A DNA stretch of 64,000 nt from the NCBI RefSeq assembly GCF_000512895.1, contig NZ_CP007033.1:60659-124658 (forward strand). The letters are read 5' to 3'. Below are positions 1-7,588 of the stretch, one piece after another. A model generated the notes under the pieces. That model saw only the letters and a program-made list of their open reading frames with translations, was not told the DNA's origin and did no database searches. Made by a program: the position numbers and the translations under genes. Numbering within the stretch: position 1 is the stretch's first letter; every line of letters begins with the position of its first letter. The stretch comes from Dehalobacter restrictus DSM 9455. GTDB taxonomy: Bacteria; Bacillota; Desulfitobacteriia; Desulfitobacteriales; Syntrophobotulaceae.

Positions 1-404
1 CCCACAAAAAAGCCTACGCAGATTAACCCTATTGCCATCAGCAAGTCTTTTGTGGAAAAACCCGCAAAGCCAAAAAGAATGGCGAATATGAATGGGGATA
101 ATTTTTTAAAAATCATATATTCCGCATATCCCATCGGCATTGTTCCAGGCTGTCTGAGTATTTCCAGCATGTAAGCCGAACGGTCATGCCTTCGGGTTTT
201 GCTTAATAATTTAGAGATATATTTTGCTGTCTTTTTGCGAAGTTTTTCTAAAGGAGTCTCCTGAGCTTGTCTATAAGAAAGCTTGGTAGTGCCAAGAGAA
301 TTTATTCTCTTGAACTCCTTGCGGTTAGTCTTAATAAAAAACGCTGCTATAAGCAGCATCAACCCCAGTGATAATCCTATAGAACAAATCAAGCGTATAC
401 TCAT
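1..404 (-). CDS. TadC-like type II secretion F-domain protein, 5' part only
   Basis: Start of an inner-membrane platform protein of a Tad/Flp (type IVc) pilus; the gene runs off the left edge. About 134 residues are visible. They begin with a hydrophobic segment (residues 4-23), continue with a basic stretch rich in Lys/Arg, and then show the start of a second hydrophobic segment near residue 108, the usual layout of TadB/TadC proteins. The ATG at 402-404 has a GGAGG ribosome site overlapping the end of the preceding gene, six bases away. By family, TadB and TadC form the platform on which the TadA ATPase acts. The TadC assignment rests mainly on position after TadB; the conserved C-terminal F domain lies outside the window. 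Confidence 0.7.
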   Translation of the reverse strand, partial: MSIRLICSIGLSLGLMLLIAAFFIKTNRKEFKRINSLGTTKLSYRQAQETPLEKLRKKTAKYISKLLSKTRRHDRSAYMLEILRQPGTMPMGYAEYMIFKKLSPFIFAILFGFAGFSTKDLLMAIGLICVGFFV

Positions 405-410
405 ACTTAC

Positions 411-1367
411 CTAATCCTCCATTGATAAAAATTTCAGCAACAGCGCAGCCTCAATTAAGACAGAAATAATGATGGCATTCGTATAAAGGTGCCCAAATGA
501 AGATTGTTTTACCAGGGCCAATGAATCCGGCCAAAAAAGACTTACGCCTAGATACGTAAGAATCATTACCAGCGTAAAAGCCACAGCTTTGGAGATTAGC
601 GGATTAAGATCCTCTTTAATTGATTGCGCCCTGTTTTTTCTTGATCTGATTTTGTCCGTAAGCCTGTATAAAAGCTCTTCTGTGTTGCCCCCTGCCATCC
701 TCGAAGAAACGATAACGTTGTAAAAATCCCTGAAAGACTGCAGTTTCAAAATTATAGATATTTTATATACAACCGCATCGAATTCTTCCCCATTATTCAC
801 CCTGGACTGGATTCGGCTAAACAATGAGCGCATTTGAGAAGGCATGGCAGCGATTGAATCCCAGGTTGCAGCTTCAAGATTATTACGGACAATATAATTG
901 TTTAAGATAAGACTGAAAGTGTTCAATGCCTGTTTATTCAGCCTTCTTCGCGTACTGTGATAGATTAGATTTATCATTACCCAAGGAATTAGTAAGCCTA
1001 TAACCGTAAAAATAATAGTGCCGAGAACATTATGGGTTACGATTACAGCCCCCGGATTCTGATAGGTTGGATTCGGAATTTTTCCCGAAAGGATCACTAT
1101 TGACAGGAGAAAAGCAATAAAACAAAACCCTATACTAATAAAAAGAAGAGCTTTTAAGCTCAACTTCAAATTTGTAATATAGATTCTTTGATTGTAATAT
1201 CTTGCGAAATTACTTATCCTGTTGTTATTTTTAACTTTGTCTTGCAAATAGTTTATCCTTTTATTTATGAAACCAGATATTTGCTTCTTTTCTTTTTTCC
1301 CGAGAAACCATACAATTACAGACAATAAAAGCCCAATGCTTATTCCATAACAAAGAACAAGCGTCAT
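411..1367 (-). CDS. TadB-like type II secretion system F-domain protein
   Basis: Inner-membrane platform protein of a Tad/Flp pilus, 318 residues. Hydrophobic segments lie at the N-terminus, around residues 70-95 and 110-135, and a pair at the C-terminus. The central soluble part carries the helical F domain, with the feature SSRMAGGNTEELL typical of TadB/TadC. The ATG at 1367 is preferred over an upstream GTG because AGAGGTGG is correctly spaced from it. It then overlaps the stop of the ATPase gene by four bases (ATGA), a sign of coupled translation. It is followed after six bases by the TadC-like gene. Identity as a pilus platform protein is fairly sure; its role in this element is inferred. 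Confidence 0.85.
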   Translation of the reverse strand: MTLVLCYGISIGLLLSVIVWFLGKKEKKQISGFINKRINYLQDKVKNNNRISNFARYYNQRIYITNLKLSLKALLFISIGFCFIAFLLSIVILSGKIPNPTYQNPGAVIVTHNVLGTIIFTVIGLLIPWVMINLIYHSTRRRLNKQALNTFSLILNNYIVRNNLEAATWDSIAAMPSQMRSLFSRIQSRVNNGEEFDAVVYKISIILKLQSFRDFYNVIVSSRMAGGNTEELLYRLTDKIRSRKNRAQSIKEDLNPLISKAVAFTLVMILTYLGVSLFWPDSLALVKQSSFGHLYTNAIIISVLIEAALLLKFLSMED

Positions 1368-2788
1368 ACCAACCACCTCTTAACATCACTGGCATTTTTT
1401 CTGCCTTTGGCAATAAGACGATAAGCAAGTTTTTTGCTTATGGGGTTAAAGATCATTTTCCCGTCGCTATCTCTTTTAAAAATATCTTTAATAACAATAT
1501 TACACTCCGAATCCAGATCTAATTCAGCGACTTGGGTAATTTCAATTTTTCTATCCACTATCCCTAACTGGATAATAATATCCACTGCCGTGACGATTTC
1601 TGTGTTAATTACCTTGTCACTGACATTGGAGATAGATTGAACCTTGGTTCTTAATTCCTGACAGCATGATTCAGCGTCATAGGTATGAATTGAGGCCATT
1701 GTATTGGCGTGACCGGATCGCATGGCCCTAAGCGTATACATTGCCTCAATCGGAAAACGGATTTCACCAACCAAAATTACATCCGGGTCCATTCTCATAA
1801 CCTGCGGGTAGATTTCCTCTACCCCTAAAGGATTGTATTTTGTGTCGCGTTCAAGCATTTCAACTACCTCAAGACCAGGGTAGTATTTTACCAGCTGCAG
1901 CTCCGGGCCATTTTCGATAGTTATTATCCGCAAACCGCTTTCGGGATCGCCCGGATCGTTTTCATCCGGAATAAGATCTTGAAAAATTGAGGCCAAGGTA
2001 CGAATCAAAGTTGTTTTTCCGGTGTGAGTCCCGCCGCTGACTATGATTGTAGCCCCCGCTCTTACAACATCCCGAATAAAATCAACCTGTCGATAAGAAT
2101 GTTCTTTGCTTGGAATACTTTTGATCACGTCACGCTCTTTATTTAGAGAATTTAGAGATCTGCTTTTTTCAGCTATTTTTAACGTCCCGATCTTTTCAAG
2201 TTCTTCCAAGGAAAAGTTTTTATCCCTAAATCTCCGGATATTTAATGTAATTCCGTGGCTAGGGACTATCGAGCTTTTATTAATTACAACCCTGCTTCGA
2301 TCCGGAAGCCAAGCATTATCCACCATAGGGCTGCCCTCATTAGCTTCTGAGTGGCAGGTGAGCAATATGCGTTCTGTTATTTTTTCAAGATGAGCCAGAT
2401 CTGTAAACTTAATATCCTTTGCTAAATACCTGATTCCATTCTTTTTATACGTGATTTGATACGGACCATTTACGCATATTTCTGTTATCTCAGCATCAAG
2501 AAGAAGGTCATGGATAACATCATACCCAATGATGTATTTATATACCTCCCAAGCAATTTCATCGATACTCATATCGGGTACATCTAGTTTCTCATGACGA
2601 ATAATATCTTTTATAACATTGCGGATTTGTTCTTGACATTCACCTACCCCATAAATAGCATCGTTAAGCAATTTAGGGTGGTTTTCAGTTAATATTGTCT
2701 GAATAATACTTGTTGTTTGATATAGATGATTTTTGCTTTCTGTGTCATACGCTTTTTGTTCAACAGCTTTAACTGAACTGATTCTCAT
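1364..2788 (-). CDS. TadA/CpaF-type secretion ATPase
   Basis: Hexameric ATPase that powers Tad/Flp pilus assembly, 474 residues, close to the usual CpaF length. The N-terminal region (about 40-200) matches the helical sensing domain with the CpaF-like EICVNGP segment. The catalytic domain has a Walker A GGTHTGKT (252-259), an ITIENGPELQL segment corresponding to the family's Asp-box, a Walker B region ending VILVGEIR (337-344), and the SGHANTMASIHTYDAES motif. All catalytic landmarks seem intact. The gene overlaps the CpaE-like gene by four bases (ATGA) and is preceded by GGAGG. Type IV secretion VirB11 ATPases are relatives, but the neighbours favour the pilus assignment. Confidence 0.93.
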   Translation of the reverse strand: MRISSVKAVEQKAYDTESKNHLYQTTSIIQTILTENHPKLLNDAIYGVGECQEQIRNVIKDIIRHEKLDVPDMSIDEIAWEVYKYIIGYDVIHDLLLDAEITEICVNGPYQITYKKNGIRYLAKDIKFTDLAHLEKITERILLTCHSEANEGSPMVDNAWLPDRSRVVINKSSIVPSHGITLNIRRFRDKNFSLEELEKIGTLKIAEKSRSLNSLNKERDVIKSIPSKEHSYRQVDFIRDVVRAGATIIVSGGTHTGKTTLIRTLASIFQDLIPDENDPGDPESGLRIITIENGPELQLVKYYPGLEVVEMLERDTKYNPLGVEEIYPQVMRMDPDVILVGEIRFPIEAMYTLRAMRSGHANTMASIHTYDAESCCQELRTKVQSISNVSDKVINTEIVTAVDIIIQLGIVDRKIEITQVAELDLDSECNIVIKDIFKRDSDGKMIFNPISKKLAYRLIAKGRKNASDVKRWLV

Positions 2789-3612
2789 TTAAATATCCTC
2801 CAATTCGAATCCCGCAATATACGTCGTTTTTTTACGGCTTTAGTTAAATGAAGCCGCAGCAGAATATTTTCAATTGCTTTATCAAATTTACCGTATTTTA
2901 ATAAGGGAACCAGCGAGACAGTGGAGTTATCATAATTCACCTTGGAAACGCCCGGTACTGTTCCAAGCAGGGGCAGCGAAAGATTGCCCTCAATTTTATT
3001 TTTCGTGTACACTGCTTTATTGGAATATTGGTTGATGATTAATTGGAATTTATTCATATCCATATTTCGGGCATGTAAATTATTAAGCCATTTAGCAGTG
3101 TTCTCAATCGTGTTTCTGTTCTGGTCTACAACGACCAACACATCTGTTGCTGTTTTCAGCGCTGCGTCGGTGGAAATAAGCAGCGTATCGCTTTGGACGT
3201 CAATAAAAAGAATATCTACGAGATCGAATAACTCGTATATTATTGTACGGGTTTGAATATCTCCCAGCTTATCAATTAATTGGGGGTTTTTAATTAATCC
3301 CGTCCAACATAATAAATTTGGAAGGTTCTTCGTTATGTGGGCGTTTTCCTTAAGCAAATCGTGATAAGAATAATTATCCTGCCAGGACTTAAGGATATAT
3401 TCAATTGAGCTTTCTTTATCTTCCAGATCTAAAAATAAGTGGAGGCAGGGCGTTATTAGCGAAAAATCCAACAACCCTATTTTTAAGTTTGTTTCCTTTG
3501 CCAGTTTCCGGGCCAAATTGCATGCAAGCGTCGACTTTCCTACACTGCAGACACTCCATAAGGCGATTATTTTCTTCGCCTGCTCATTAACCGCTTTATT
3601 TTCATCAACCAT
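2785..3612 (-). CDS. CpaE/TadZ-like ParA/MinD-fold protein with altered P-loop
   Basis: Probable pilus-localising protein, 275 residues, from its position between cpaB- and cpaF-like genes and its ParA/MinD fold. The N-terminus reads SVCSVGKSTLACNLARKL, so the P-loop keeps GKS but lacks the KGG signature lysine of deviant Walker A proteins. Later the fold continues with LLDFS (switch-like), DILFIDVQSD and VLVVVDQNRNTIEN. No N-terminal receiver domain as in Caulobacter CpaE is present. A good GGAGG precedes the ATG. By family such proteins position Tad machinery at particular cell sites; whether this one still hydrolyses ATP cannot be told from sequence. Confidence 0.75.
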   Translation of the reverse strand: MVDENKAVNEQAKKIIALWSVCSVGKSTLACNLARKLAKETNLKIGLLDFSLITPCLHLFLDLEDKESSIEYILKSWQDNYSYHDLLKENAHITKNLPNLLCWTGLIKNPQLIDKLGDIQTRTIIYELFDLVDILFIDVQSDTLLISTDAALKTATDVLVVVDQNRNTIENTAKWLNNLHARNMDMNKFQLIINQYSNKAVYTKNKIEGNLSLPLLGTVPGVSKVNYDNSTVSLVPLLKYGKFDKAIENILLRLHLTKAVKKRRILRDSNWRIFK

Positions 3613-3632
3613 AAGATTTCCTCCAATAACTC

Positions 3633-4394
3633 TTACTTTTGAAGCTGAAGCAATGAAACAATAAAATCTTTGCCAATATTCATCTGTGAATTTTCGATAA
3701 CATCGTTTATATTGTATAGATTCTTGGCATTCTTATCGCGCTGCCCCAACGAAATAGTTCCCATTGTTTCGGCCTGTTTTATTACTAAAAACTGTTTAGG
3801 AGTAACCTTTGCAATAATTTCTACCGGGATACCGGTTGTTTGTTCACTGCCTGATAAACTCACAACAGATGATGAACCATTCAAATACGGGATATCTGCA
3901 GAAGATAATATCCTGCCCGATGAATCAGCAGTCGCTTCAATAAATAAATCAGTGACAATATATCCGGCAAGCGATAAATTACCCGTTTGTTTTGGGTCAA
4001 GAGTTAAAACAAGGTCAACGGTTTGTCCGTATTTAGCAAGGCCGGCAATGGATCCGTTGTAATCTGTTTTGAAGGCGATTAATCTCGAATTTTCAACCTC
4101 CGCCTTTGTGTTTTGTTCTATTTTATCCAACCGCACCGGATCGCCTTCTTTTAAAGGCCAATTCAGAGACTTGTTTGCTACCTGGTTGATACTTGCTGCA
4201 ACTCCCGAAGGCACACTTTCCCTTGGAACACTCTTAACTTTCAATTGCTGTGCCCTTATTACGGTATCTTCAGGAATATTTGTGGCGGCATAAACCACAG
4301 GAATTAAACCCTTTGCATTATCCATATAAAAATAAAGGCCTATGCCGCTCCCAAAAGCGATAACCAAACCTAAGATAAAAAAAACTTTTCTCAA
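3633..4394 (-). CDS. CpaB/RcpC-like pilus assembly protein with SAF domain
   Basis: Envelope-anchored assembly protein of a Tad/Flp pilus, 253 residues. One N-terminal membrane segment (residues 2-24) is followed by an SAF domain (about 30-100) with the characteristic PEDTVIRAQQL and the later LNWPLKEGDPV, then the RcpC/CpaB domain with an LAKYGQTVDLVLT segment. The TTG at 4392-4394 is chosen over the GTG nine bases upstream because GAGGAG sits eight bases before it. It lies 16 bases downstream of the EAL gene and 20 bases upstream of the CpaE-like gene, inside one operon. In Gram-positive Tad systems the protein is membrane bound and faces outward. Confidence 0.82.
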   Translation of the reverse strand: MRKVFFILGLVIAFGSGIGLYFYMDNAKGLIPVVYAATNIPEDTVIRAQQLKVKSVPRESVPSGVAASINQVANKSLNWPLKEGDPVRLDKIEQNTKAEVENSRLIAFKTDYNGSIAGLAKYGQTVDLVLTLDPKQTGNLSLAGYIVTDLFIEATADSSGRILSSADIPYLNGSSSVVSLSGSEQTTGIPVEIIAKVTPKQFLVIKQAETMGTISLGQRDKNAKNLYNINDVIENSQMNIGKDFIVSLLQLQK

Positions 4395-4419
4395 AAAAAA
4401 CACTCCTCAATTTATTATT

Positions 4420-5109
4420 TTAGAAACCGGGAAATAAAATTTCAGGTTTTCCGAGGAAGTAACCTTGTCCATAGTGAGAACCATTTATCCTTGCCGCCCG
4501 CAATTGTTCATGGTTTTCTATGCCTTCAACAATTACCTTGGTATTCAGTCTTGTCGCATGTCCAACAAAAGCCATTACCAAACTGTCACGGCTTGCAACA
4601 TTCTTTGATTGAATAAGACTTTTATCAAGCTTAATATATTCAGGCTCAACAAGGCACAAAGATTCCAATGTAGCCGAGCCGGTACCAAAATCATCTAAAG
4701 CCAAAATAAAACCTAAGTCTCTTAGGACATTTAAAGACGGAAAGCAAATTCTATCCGATTCAGTTATTTCCAATACTACATTTTGACCTTTTAAACATTC
4801 CCAAAAATAAGGATCGGGCAAGCTTGGATGAACGTTAATAAACGTCTTTTTTTTTGTGCTTTTTCCGATCCGGCATATTTCCGCCAAAATTAAAGTTTCC
4901 AATTCCAGCACTAAATTTTTTTTGGCAGCCTCTAAAAAAACTTTGTCAGGCCTAAAATTTTCCCATCGGGCTAAAGCTTCAAAGCCGAATACCTTCATTT
5001 TCTGTAAATCCCAAATTGGCTGAAAAGCTATTTCTGTTTTTAATCTTCCGGACAAAATATTGTCCAGAAAACAGGATGAGCTTTTTGATTGGCTATTCGT
5101 GATAATCAC
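4420..5109 (-). CDS. stand-alone EAL-domain c-di-GMP phosphodiesterase
   Basis: Predicted to hydrolyse cyclic di-GMP to pGpG; 229 residues, a bare EAL domain with no sensor or transmembrane part. The catalytic set appears complete: EALAR (44-48), N92, E114 in LEITE, the DDFGTG loop (139-144), K160 in IKLDK, E195 in VEGIE and Q215 in GQGYFLGKP. It sits between the NlpC/P60 gene (27 bases upstream) and the cpaB-like gene (16 bases downstream), all leftward, so it is probably co-transcribed with the conjugation and pilus genes. The GTG start has only a weak ribosome site, which may mean low or coupled translation. The enzymatic call is strong from motifs; the target process is inferred. Confidence 0.9.
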   Translation of the reverse strand: MIITNSQSKSSSCFLDNILSGRLKTEIAFQPIWDLQKMKVFGFEALARWENFRPDKVFLEAAKKNLVLELETLILAEICRIGKSTKKKTFINVHPSLPDPYFWECLKGQNVVLEITESDRICFPSLNVLRDLGFILALDDFGTGSATLESLCLVEPEYIKLDKSLIQSKNVASRDSLVMAFVGHATRLNTKVIVEGIENHEQLRAARINGSHYGQGYFLGKPEILFPGF

Positions 5110-5136
5110 CTGCCGTTACTTTCAAGATGGAGACAG

Positions 5137-7065
5137 CTATTCAAAAAACTTAGGTCTGCCAATCGTATAGAAGCCTGATGAACTTGAGCCGGAAACACTG
5201 GTTACCGCTACATTGTTTTCTCCGGCATTGCAATTGGCAATCAACAGATCTCCGTTTTGCTTACCTACAACTATGCCTACATGGCTTAAATTGGAATAAA
5301 ACGCCAGATCTCCCGGCTGTGCCTGATTCCAACTTACCGCAGTACAGGCAGTATACTGACTGGAGGTACCAAATCCGATTCTATCCGCGACATCTGAATT
5401 TTCCGTAGCATTAGCAAACACCCATGCCACATAGCCCGAGCAGTCCAATCCGAAAGGCCGTACTGTTCCGGTGGTAGGACTTCCCTCGGCTGTTACCTTG
5501 GTAAGTGTTCCCCACCGGCTGTCCCAGCCGATAATTGTGGATTTGCCGCCCCAAAAATAGTTTACTTTGCCGAGAAGGGAATAAGCAGCCAGCACAGTAT
5601 TTTTCCGTTGTTCATCCAAATCTTCCGGCAGGTTTTGCGTAATAACCGCGATTTCCTGCGGGGAAAGGGTAATATCCATATAGCTGCCGATAAGCCTCAT
5701 AAATAGCTGCTGGTATTTGTCCTGCATAAGCTCGTTCAACATTCCCACTTGCTGCGGATTGAAATGGTATTCGACGATTATGTTCGAATAAAATTTAGAG
5801 GTGACATGAATATGCAAGACTGTCTCGGTGCTGGTAACCGTTTCTTCGCTTGTGTTGCCGTCCTTATCCGTGGTGATTGCCGTTCCCTCATGCTCAATTG
5901 TTTCCAGCCAGTAGTCGATTTTGTTCATATCCCAAAAAATATTCCGCAGGATCCCAACTTTTGTGTCGTCAAGGGTGGCAACTTCAATGCCGTTTTCCGG
6001 ATCAGAGGCCACTTTTACCGCGTAAACCGCCAGGATGTCCCGCCAGTTACTGACCATATTGCTACTATCGTTGTTGGATAAATCCAGCGTGTCATGCGGG
6101 TTTTCCTTCTCTATCTGATCAAGTTTTGTCGCAAATTCTCCGTTCAGCTGGCTAACGGCCTCTGTCATAACCGGCGTATTCTTACCGGTGTCTTCATTGG
6201 AAAAGAAAACCCCGAAAACTGACTCTGACATGAGCCCTACCAGGCATACCAGCAGGATGATAACAACCGCTGCCCAGCCGCCTGCGGCAATCATTGCAAG
6301 CAGGCTCTTCAACGCCGCAATGATTGTTTTAATTGTGATCTGCATTGCTTTTACCGCCGCTTTTGCTGAGACAGCCGCCACTCTTGTTGCCGCCTGCGTA
6401 GCCCTTTTAGCGGTTTGGGCGGTCTTAACGGTGTTTTGGGCTGCTGACCGTGAGATCTTAATGGCTGTCTTAGCACTGCGTTCGATGGTCTTAACTCTTC
6501 TTTGCGCCGTTTTTACCGTGCCTTTAGCCGCTTGCTTTACGGTTATACTACTCTCTCTGGCAGATTGTTTGATCCTGCGTCCTGTTTGGCCGTGAATTTT
6601 ACCGCCCTGCAATGCTGCTTTTTCTGCGGACTGAAAAACTGAATTTTGGAAGGTCTGTGCAGCTTTTCTTTCAGCCGCTTGCTTCGCCGTTAAAGTTGCT
6701 TTGCCCTGAACATATCTCTGTTTTGATTTTGGGACTTTAGCGCCGGGATAGGAGGTATGCCCCGACTGATCCCCGCGAGTAATAGTGTTAGAAGTACCCG
6801 TCCCGCCTGCCCGCCGTTCCTTGATTTCCCACACCGCGTTTTTACCGTGTTCTCCCACAGTTAGCGCTTTTTGAGCAACTGTTTCCGTACCGTCTTTTAC
6901 TCCACTCACTGCCTTATCCACATAGTTACTGTCTTCGTTATGCCCATTTTGCTCCGTCTGCTCCTTTGTACGGATATAGGCGTTTTTCATCCTATGAGAT
7001 ACATCCGAAGCCTTATCCAGTACCTTAATATCTCTGATAACAGATTTTGTCCTTATTTCTCTCAT
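5137..7065 (-). CDS. CD1108-type mobile element protein with NlpC/P60 peptidase domain
   Basis: Cell-wall hydrolase of the conjugation machine, 642 residues, thought to open peptidoglycan for the transfer channel. The N-terminal quarter is hydrophilic. Residues about 120-255 are an unusually repetitive Ala/Lys/Thr-rich helical stretch ending at one strong membrane segment (about 258-282). An extracellular region follows, then the C-terminal NlpC/P60 (C40) domain with Cys in LDCSGYV (near 541), His in SHVGIVVG (near 594) and an ANCNAG polar residue site. The ATG at 7065 is preferred over an upstream TTG because GGAGG is correctly spaced. It follows the VirB4 and DUF6075 genes and leads straight into the EAL and pilus genes. 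Confidence 0.9.
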   Translation of the reverse strand: MREIRTKSVIRDIKVLDKASDVSHRMKNAYIRTKEQTEQNGHNEDSNYVDKAVSGVKDGTETVAQKALTVGEHGKNAVWEIKERRAGGTGTSNTITRGDQSGHTSYPGAKVPKSKQRYVQGKATLTAKQAAERKAAQTFQNSVFQSAEKAALQGGKIHGQTGRRIKQSARESSITVKQAAKGTVKTAQRRVKTIERSAKTAIKISRSAAQNTVKTAQTAKRATQAATRVAAVSAKAAVKAMQITIKTIIAALKSLLAMIAAGGWAAVVIILLVCLVGLMSESVFGVFFSNEDTGKNTPVMTEAVSQLNGEFATKLDQIEKENPHDTLDLSNNDSSNMVSNWRDILAVYAVKVASDPENGIEVATLDDTKVGILRNIFWDMNKIDYWLETIEHEGTAITTDKDGNTSEETVTSTETVLHIHVTSKFYSNIIVEYHFNPQQVGMLNELMQDKYQQLFMRLIGSYMDITLSPQEIAVITQNLPEDLDEQRKNTVLAAYSLLGKVNYFWGGKSTIIGWDSRWGTLTKVTAEGSPTTGTVRPFGLDCSGYVAWVFANATENSDVADRIGFGTSSQYTACTAVSWNQAQPGDLAFYSNLSHVGIVVGKQNGDLLIANCNAGENNVAVTSVSGSSSSGFYTIGRPKFFE

Positions 7066-7110
7066 CAACCCACACCTCCTCCCCGACTGGACATAATCTA
7101 TCTGAAAGGT

Positions 7111-7518
7111 TTACAGTTCCTTTGCAGAGAGCTGCCGATCAGGATGCTCCGTACCCCGGCAATACTCGGGATAGCGCAGCCGGATAGCTTCAAAAAAGTA
7201 AGGAGCAAAACGGCAGTCAAACAGTTCATACGGCGCGGAGTACCTCTCTTTCCCCCCCTCTGTCCACCCGTTCCAAAGGTTAAAAGCCAAGCGGCATAGA
7301 CGGATGGTTCCTCCCGTCTGCCAGGCTGCCGCAAGATTTTGCGTCTCGATGCAATTCTCTTCAAAATCAAATAAGGAATGAATATTCTCCCTTGTTTCCT
7401 TACTAATCCCCATCGTGTAAAAAAACGCCCTGTGATACACGTCGGTATTACCTGCCGCTTTAAGCATATTGTAATAAAAGGCCTCATGCTCTTTGCCTGC
7501 AAATCGGATATTTTCCAT
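7111..7518 (-). CDS. DUF6075-like conserved ICE protein
   Basis: 135-residue soluble protein of unknown function. Segments such as KEHEAFYYNML, DVYHRAFFYTMGIS.ETRENIHSLFDF and LAAAWQTGGT..RLCRLAFNLWN resemble, from memory, the DUF6075 family that is common in clostridial conjugative elements. No signal peptide, membrane segment or catalytic motif is evident. AAGGAGG lies directly upstream of the ATG. It is between virB4 and the NlpC/P60 gene and is separated from virB4 by a terminator-like hairpin at 7545-7569, so its level may differ from that of the upstream genes. The family name is moderately sure; the function is unknown. Confidence 0.75.
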   Translation of the reverse strand: MENIRFAGKEHEAFYYNMLKAAGNTDVYHRAFFYTMGISKETRENIHSLFDFEENCIETQNLAAAWQTGGTIRLCRLAFNLWNGWTEGGKERYSAPYELFDCRFAPYFFEAIRLRYPEYCRGTEHPDRQLSAKEL

Positions 7519-7544
7519 TGAATTTCCTCCTTCAATATGATGAA

Positions 7545-7569
7545 AAAGCCGTCATTACGTACCGGCTTT
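7545..7569 (-). terminator. terminator-like hairpin between virB4 and DUF6075 genes
   Basis: On the minus strand an AAAGCCG / CGGCTTT stem of seven pairs with an 11-base loop is followed by a T run. It lies inside an otherwise continuous operon, so it may attenuate rather than end transcription. Confidence 0.55.
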
Positions 7570-7588
7570 CCCCAATGAACATATAGGA

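Noticed and set aside
7098..7535. A 145-codon minus-strand frame overlapping the DUF6075-like gene
   Set aside because: The other frame starts behind AAGGAGG and matches a known family; this one is Arg/Pro-rich and has no ribosome site.
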